DNA of 64,000 nucleotides from Syngnathus acus (Eukaryota > Chordata > Actinopteri > Syngnathiformes > Syngnathidae): NCBI RefSeq assembly GCF_901709675.1, contig NC_051095.1, forward strand, positions 20,301,456-20,365,455, written 5' to 3'. Of this stretch, positions 57,970 to 64,000 are shown one piece after another. Each line of letters opens with the position of its first letter. Position 1 is the first letter of the stretch. Both the position numbers and the translations under genes were made by a program. A model generated the notes under the pieces. That model did not search any database. It was not told the DNA's origin and was given only the letters and a program-made list of their open reading frames with translations.

Positions 57970-60101
57970 AACCCACTTTGTTGCTTTTCCATGACTTGCG
58001 CTATTGCAACATTCTCACGTCACTAAAACTCTGTGTCGTCTTGGTTGTATGATATCAAAATGAGAATGGCAGGAGGACTGATTAAATACCAAAAGAACCT
58101 CTCAAAAGGAAACATGTCGGCCAAAGATTTTCCTACTATGAAAGACAGATGAGCAGACACTCTACTCCTTCAAAGATGTACTGCATGTCTAAAATACTCG
58201 TACTGTCTTGTTTTTTCTCTTGCAACTCTCATTTGATGATTAGTAGTTGATTAGTGTGTATGTTTGTTTGAATTGTTTTGTTTTCTTGTACTTCGATTAG
58301 CATTTTTATTGTTTTATACATGTTTGAAATATTTTTCTTAAAGCAGCAAGATGGTGTGTGTCTGTGTCATTCTAGTTTTATGAGACATTATCAACAATAG
58401 TCAGATCAAGGTGCTCTGAAAGATCAGAGTGGTCAGATTGAGTGTTTTTGATTCTAGAATTTTGATTTTAATGCTGTTTTGCACACAAGTAATCCAACAG
58501 TCAGTCACAAGGCAGCTTGGCCACGAGTCGAGTCTTTCAAATAAAAAGGCCTGTAACAAAGTGAACTAGTCAAGGCCTGAATAGCTGCGGGGAAATCACT
58601 CAATTGGAAATTTGAGGAATTTGTCAAAGAGGATATCCTGAACCGTGTTCTACTGCTCACTGGGACAATTACACAAGCTTTTACAATATGCTTGACACAG
58701 TGCAGTACTTTGTAAGAATATACAGTATACATCTGGTATGAATTTCATTAGGACCTTTGTTACTCATCTCATTGGTTAGAACAGAACCTCTCTTATCTGG
58801 AGGATGGTGTACAGCAGCATACTTGTAAATACTTACAACTTGGGATGCTCAAAGGCACACATTTGCAAACCACCCTTACCCCCACCATCACACACACTCT
58901 CCTGCTTGAAATGCAACTGTTTTCTTAGCAACGGACCTTACAAGGACTCCAGACAGAACCTGACCAAACACTGCCATCAGTCATTCTGCCCCCGTCTGTG
59001 CTACATTCATTCACATCACCATCCCTGCTAAACAAACGCGGCCAACTGCTGCACTAGTGGGCTTCTGCTTGTACAGTAAAAACCTCTCCATGTAATATTG
59101 TGAAATGAAACGCCATTCTTATTCTTTACATATTACAGACGGAGCCTACCTGGATGTAAAAATACACTGAAAAACAAACAAAACAATATTAAGCAGCTTT
59201 GCCCCATTAATTGCAGTATTCTATGGGCCATCTACTTTAAGCTGATTTTTGTGGTCCATTTTAGGAACACATTGATCCGGCACTACCGGAGTACCCAACT
59301 TCTTTGTGTCTGGGATGAAACAGAGAGCTCAAAAATAAATATCCTTCTGTTTCCATGAACAAGGGTCTGACCATCAAGCACAATTGTTGTTTGCTGGCTG
59401 AAGCAGTTGTACAGCAACAACATTCTTCTCTGGGCAGCATTATGCCATTTAATGTGACAATGTTGCCTTGTTCAGAATTATTTTGCCAAGGAAAGATACT
59501 CATGCCACAAAAATCTTGATACATTGAAGTATTCAGGAGTTTTAATTAAATTATGTATGTAACCCATTTAATGTGCGACTACTGGAAACACAGTCAACTA
59601 TTTTCTGACAGTTAAAATGATAATAATGAAAACTACAAAGATAATTCTTTCAAGCAAGCTATGTGCCTGTCTCAGAGTTAAACTGACCACCTATAGTATG
59701 TGTGAGCACACTTTCTATCAACGTGCCACATAAACAAACCAAATGTTTGTCTCTCATATCTACCAAGTTAAGCTTAAAAGCTCACATTTTTAAAAAAAGG
59801 TCAAATGGCAAGCGGTGCACACCACATCTAGTACAAAAATTATGCTTGACTGTAGCTAAAAGCGCTTATTATACTAAACGTCTGTGCTCCAATCACACTG
59901 CCAAGCCCAGTAAAGTTCTATATATACCGTGTAACCAATTCAAAGCACCAACAGTAAATCACGCGGGGACTTCAGCAAGATCCAAAGCAAGCCATCAACT
60001 GAGCAAGAATATGACCGATGCTGATTCTCCTGCATAACAACCACCAACAAAAAGCAAGCTCATTTTTGAAATTGTGTAACCAATCATTTACTCACAGTGT
60101 G

Positions 60102-60126
60102 AAAAACAAACAAACAAACAAACAAA
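60102..60126. repeat. (AAAC)n microsatellite
   Basis: Five to six AAAC units. About 330 bases downstream, on the minus strand, of the distal candidate 5' exon. Confidence 0.85.
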
Positions 60127-60456
60127 ATCAGTCCATCAGCTCCGAGTCATCCAGCTGACTGTCAGTGGCAACTACAAGTCATCAACTGTCTCAACAAACA
60201 AAGACAAACAAAAGCATCATTAGCTGGCATTCACAAAACAAAAGACTGATTCAACTCTGTGGGGTGACAGCATGACATACAAGTTAAAACCAGCACACTT
60301 GGAATTTAACCCGCAGAGTGCAAACTTATCATCACTCAGCTCATCAATATCCACTAACCACGTAATGTGGATGAAAATGGCTTGGTAACCTTTATAAAAA
60401 TCCCAGACATCTTGTTCTGCTTGCTAGACATACGTACACTGACAGAGGAAACTTAC

Positions 60457-60566
60457 TTTTTGATCTTGAAGCATCCATACATTCCGGCGGTGCCGTAGAA
60501 GGACTCAAATCTTGGTTGTAATAATCAAATAGATCTTCCTCGCGTATGTCTGTCCAACTGCAGAAA
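60457..60566 (-). other. candidate distal first exon of the cracdl-type gene, start codon 60482-60480
   Basis: The minus strand shows an ATG followed by TAT GGA TGC TTC AAG ATC AAA AA and a perfect GTAAGT donor. The two spare bases join exon 52128-52046 in frame, giving MYGCFKIKNSDPAAMASG and adding 14 residues. The upstream bases in this frame also look coding in codon use (F-E-S-F-Y-G-T-A-G before the ATG) until a TGA. A second frame is also open across the exon, so the frame is not proven. The 60566 boundary assumes a GCAACAG acceptor; if this is a true first exon, the 5' end lies further upstream. Confidence 0.4.
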
Positions 60567-60999
60567 CTGTTGCATGAAACGCAGAAGCAATGACCTCTTT
60601 CTGTCTTAAATTTGTTTCTCAGTGAGAGATGATTACTCTCGTCCCAGTCAAACTATCCTCTGAAGTTCCTCCCACTTATGGAGCTTCACTGTAGTCAGAT
60701 TACATACAGAATTCCCTTTAACCAAATGTTGGCCAAAGGAAAAAAAAGGAAGGCAGGAAAGCAAGGCAAACTTTACCGTTCCAGGATTTGAATGCACAAT
60801 ACCACAAAACCATCATTCTTTTCAGATGAGTCCGGATTTTGTGAGTCTTCAAAAACAGTTTTTTCCCTTCAGTAGTTTGCAAGCGATCCTCTGAGAGCTA
60901 CAGTGCAATGTTTAACTAAAGGCGAAACAATGGACTACATGACTAAGTGGCTGACTGCTGCATGCCTCGCTCCTCTCGTCCCGGTCACCATGGATGGTA

Positions 61000-61075
61000 A
61001 TGCTGCAGAGGGAGGAGGGCAGCGGGAGGGCCGCGGGAGGGAGGAGGGCGAGACTGCCCACTCAACTTCCTGGAC
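61000..61075 (-). promoter_or_regulatory. candidate GC-rich promoter region of the cracdl-type gene
   Basis: A short patch of G-rich runs (GGAGGAGGGCAGCGGGAGG, GCCGCGGGAGGG on the plus strand) in otherwise AT-rich flank, about 500 bases upstream of the distal candidate exon. GC-rich, SP/KLF-type sequence just upstream of the most distal 5' exon suits a vertebrate promoter. No transcription start can be read from sequence. The plus-strand open frame crossing it (60903-61244) has no splice context or recognisable product. Confidence 0.22.
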
Positions 61076-61384
61076 TCTACTCTTCTGTCTTCTTAAATTG
61101 TGCATATTGCAGATTCTTAAACATACAGTTGAGTTTGTAGAAAGAAGTCAAAAAATCAGAGTTGGACACCTATGTTTCAAAATGTTAAACCGAACGTTTG
61201 GACATTTCTTGGATATTATTATAGTATATTGCAAACCAATATAGAGCTCTGAATTGCATTGAGACAATGTGTTTTATTATTGTTTGGAAAGGGAAGAGGT
61301 GGGATCAGCCCGCTGATAAAGACTGGATCTGCACTAGCTTTTATTTCATGGTATTTACGTACATCTAGATAGTTTCTCCCTTCA

Positions 61385-61700
61385 CTCTCCACTTCGAGAG
61401 CTAAAATTCAGGCTCTAATGAGGGACCATCAGGTCCGCAGACTAGAGTCTACTGGAGTGCAGAAGACAAAGCAGGCCCTTTCTGTTGCTGGTCCTTCCCT
61501 CTGGAATGACCTCCCCTTAAATGTTTGCCCCCTCTCTGTACAGCTTTAAAACTTGTTTGAAGAAGCATTTTTATTCTTTGCCTTTTGACTGACTTTGTTG
61601 CTAATGTTCCATTGGTGTTTACTTTATATATTTCTTACCACTAATGTATATTAATTTGTGTCTTTGGAGTTGTACCATTAAATTATACGTAAAGCGCTTT
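61385..61700 (+). mobile_element. LINE 3' fragment, reverse transcriptase C-terminus
   Basis: The plus strand translates to LSVAGPSLWNDLPLNVCPL, then a stop and NLFEEAFLFFAF. The S-V-x-GP-x-LWN-x-LP pattern is the end of ORF2 in L2/CR1/Rex-type LINEs. It is followed by GTAAAGCGCTT, a 3'-end motif of such elements. Orientation is plus, opposite to the cracdl-type gene. Confidence 0.65.
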
Positions 61701-61779
61701 TTTACAGTTGCAGCTTTATTGATGATGTACCTCATGACGGTCACAAAAGAATGAATTCTGAAATCTATTTTGTCTGGCA

Positions 61780-62010
61780 GTTTACAGAAAAATGCCTCCA
61801 AACTAAATCTGAGAAGCTTCATCATGCAACAAGATAATGACCCAACACATACCTTAACTCAATAGAGCCTGCATTATACCTTCTGAAGAAGAGACTGAAT
61901 GGAAAAACCTCAAGAAACAAATAACGGAAAGCAAAGGCCTGGAAAATCATTTCAAATAAAGAATGCAACAGTCTGGTGAAGCCAATGATGAAATCGTCGA
62001 TAAAAGATCC
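61780..62010 (+). pseudogene. Tc1/mariner-type transposase remnant
   Basis: The plus strand reads LQQDNDPTHTL-like sequence (QDNDP-x-H-[TS] surrounds a catalytic Asp of this superfamily), then KKRLNGKTSRNK, a stop, and RKAKAWKIISNKECNSLVKP. Stops break it. The [KR]AW-x-IISK-x-x-x-N-x-L end is typical of the Tc1-like families whose copies are common in fish. Confidence 0.65.
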
Positions 62011-62287
62011 ATTATTCTAAACCAACAACAAATATTTTGAAGCAAACTAGAAAATAACACAAATATATTTGGCAGTGCAAAGGACTCTCGCATCAAATTT
62101 TACCATTCAAGAACGGCACTAAACTGCTGAACAGCAAGCCAACATCAAGCACAAGACCTAATTTTTCAACTCACTCAAAAGGTTAATAGTATTGGGGGAC
62201 TATGTTTGTCCTGAATGTCATTCCAAACTCACAAAAAAATATTAGACCTACTCATCTTCTTGTATCGGGCAGGAGTACTACAGTACT

Positions 62288-62315
62288 GTTACTACTACTA
62301 CTACTACTACTACTG
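62288..62315. repeat. (TAC)n microsatellite
   Basis: Eight to nine TAC units in a row. Not in any exon. Confidence 0.9.
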
Positions 62316-62352
62316 TACTTTGGAAGTAGTAAGCAGCACAACCAAGACGCGT

Positions 62353-62366
62353 CTGCCACCTAGTGG
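62353..62366 (-). promoter_or_regulatory. CTCF-like motif, perfect match
   Basis: The plus strand reads CTGCCACCTAGTGG; its complement CCACTAGGTGGCAG fits every position of CCASYAGRKGGCRS. Minus orientation, about 1.8 kb upstream of the distal candidate exon, so it faces the plus-strand motifs inside the gene. Confidence 0.42.
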
Positions 62367-63118
62367 TGAATGGTGGTATTACAACTTAAAACTACAGTTG
62401 ATGCATATTTGCAGTTTAGCACATGCAAATTGGCATATTGTATTTTTTCAACATTTGTTTTTCGGTATTTGTTTTGTTGTTTTTCTTTCCCCATTTACCC
62501 CTCACAATTTATGGAAAGATATAGTGAATGTTTTTCATTTTTTTTGAAGAATTATTTGGGTTTGTATAAAAAGAAAAACATTTTTACCATTTTTTTTTTT
62601 TTTTAAATGAATCAAGGGTACACCAATTGCCCATCCCTGCATTAAGTGATTTTTAGCTCACAACCATCATTTCTAGTCTTTGTGTTGCCATGTTTGCACT
62701 GCATTGTAGTAGTTATCCTACGGTAGAGTTATTCATTTATTTATTGATTGATTTTCAGCAATTCACCAGTGGCCCATAGAGCACACACACTCACTGTTTG
62801 TGTTTACAACATTGATGGGACATGCACACTATAACCCAATCTAAGAGCAATGTCACACATTTAGACACGAAAGCTTGAAACTGTGCGCACATGTACTATA
62901 TGACACTGCATTATATCTATTGTTGCTTCCAACATTTTAAGCCTCACAAATACATACCAAATTTGTTTTGCAAATAATTCAGCAACTGTTGTCTTATATT
63001 ACTGCTTTGAAATTGGACTTCATGTTAACATATTGCATATAGCATATTGTGCTGTGTGTGCATAAAATATAGAAACACTGACCAGTTATAAACCTGTCTT
63101 TACAAATATAAAAAAAAA

Positions 63119-63240
63119 TTTGTTCTAATTTTGATCTTCCATTGGCATTTTTTTTGTTCTAATTTTGATCTTCCATTGGCATTGGATATCTTTATAATGT
63201 GCACGTAGTCATTGGATATCTTTATAATGTGCACGTCGTC
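63119..63240. repeat. two adjacent tandem duplications
   Basis: Unit A, beginning TTTGTTCTAATTTTGATCTT, occurs at 63119-63148 and again at 63153-63182. Unit B, beginning CATTGGATATCTTTATAATG, occurs at 63180-63209 and 63210-63239 with one difference. The copies are almost identical, so both duplications are recent. Confidence 0.9.
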
Positions 63241-64000
63241 ATAATGTTGTTGCCTGCCGGTGCATATTGAACCGGATTTAACAGTTACAACCTGCTACAT
63301 TGTCATGCTCCACTTCCAAAAAAGGAGTTTCCATTGTGCACAAAAATCAATATTGCGGCTTGTATTGATGACTAAATGTCTATGATGGGCCTTCCATTCA
63401 TTTTGCAGCCACTAGATGCATCACCACTACCAGAAAGTGAACAAAAAAAGGGATGAGCCGGAGGTGTATTGTGGTCATCATTGTTCGATTTAACACAGAC
63501 AAGGGATGCTTGACGGGCCTTATGTTACTCATTTGATCTAAGCTCGGGGGCAAGAGACTGCAAACGGCCTGTCGCAGCTGATCACAGTAAGTAGGGAGCT
63601 TACTGTAAATACGGACTGCAAGTTCAGCTCCACAGGCTTATCTGTGTGTATATGTGTGGCCGCGAGGTGACATGAGGCTTGATTTTGAGCTGGACCGTTG
63701 CTCAATCCTCCCAAGGTGGATCCTCTCAGAGGGAAATTGGCAAGTTTATTGAATTTATTATGTGGTGATTTTTGAGAAGAGGCAGACTTCAACTTGGTCA
63801 AAATTGTTGGAGAATTAGCGAGCTTTCAAAAAGAAAAAAAAAAGATCATGGAATAAAGCTGCGTTGACTCACAGCACATCAAACTTGGTCGAGTCACAAA
63901 AATAATGTGCTGGATGTGAAAAAGGAGGGGAAATTGGAACAACATGACTATCACTAACAGAGAGTAAATTTCTCAATTCTAACATGCTCTGACTTAGTCA

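Larger units (their letters stand above)
62011..64000. other. upstream flank of the cracdl-type gene
   Basis: AT-rich with microsatellites, one perfect CTCF-like word and the tandem duplications listed separately. No exon, terminator or second gene seen up to the window edge. Confidence 0.4.

Noticed and set aside
60903-61244. 113-codon plus-strand open frame near the candidate promoter
   Set aside because: No splice context, no recognisable motif, and it crosses a G-rich regulatory-looking patch opposite to the gene.

Overview
Vertebrate, almost certainly teleost, nuclear DNA. The signs are split genes with GT-AG introns, long AT-rich non-coding stretches, microsatellites, and repeats typical of ray-finned fish: Tc1/mariner remnants, hAT elements with 8-bp target duplications, L2-like retroposon tails, and short elements whose ends read TACCGT. 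There are no operons or bacterial features.

The only protein-coding gene I can support lies on the minus strand. Fifteen coding exons run from a start codon at 52112 to a stop at 33764. Every junction has GT-AG ends and every phase carries over, giving an open product of 1264 residues. It belongs to the CRACD family, proteins that bind actin capping protein and restrain it. A Lys-rich N-terminal KKKSKFQTFK block, an ALSHDS motif, a SEDDGLP segment, an LDNSAAKHKL motif, two WxxxAxxK repeats and a C-terminal AKAWSEMPQ motif point to CRACDL (KIAA1211L) rather than CRACD; that paralogue choice rests on remembered sequences. Upstream, at 60566-60457 and 54955-54906 (and more weakly 54339-54215), are candidate alternative 5' exons. 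Each ends in the phase needed to enter the first certain coding exon and each supplies an in-frame ATG. A candidate polyadenylation signal lies at 33498-33493.

Layout: 1-33490 is a gene-poor stretch with no exon chain on either strand, holding scattered transposon fossils and a few blocks that read like conserved non-coding elements. 33493-60566 is the CRACDL-type gene, its introns holding several transposons (a hAT element at 35969-36675; TACCGT-type elements at 40963, 43239 and 48497, the last nested in another element). 60567-64000 is upstream flank: a GC-rich patch near 61000-61075, a LINE reverse-transcriptase C-terminus fragment, a mariner-type transposase fragment, a CTCF-like site and a double tandem duplication.

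I found no undescribed multi-gene system. The most interesting items are the set of phase-matched alternative first exons with a GCAGCAG tandem acceptor, the shared architecture of six TACCGT elements, and convergent CTCF-like motifs flanking the gene.
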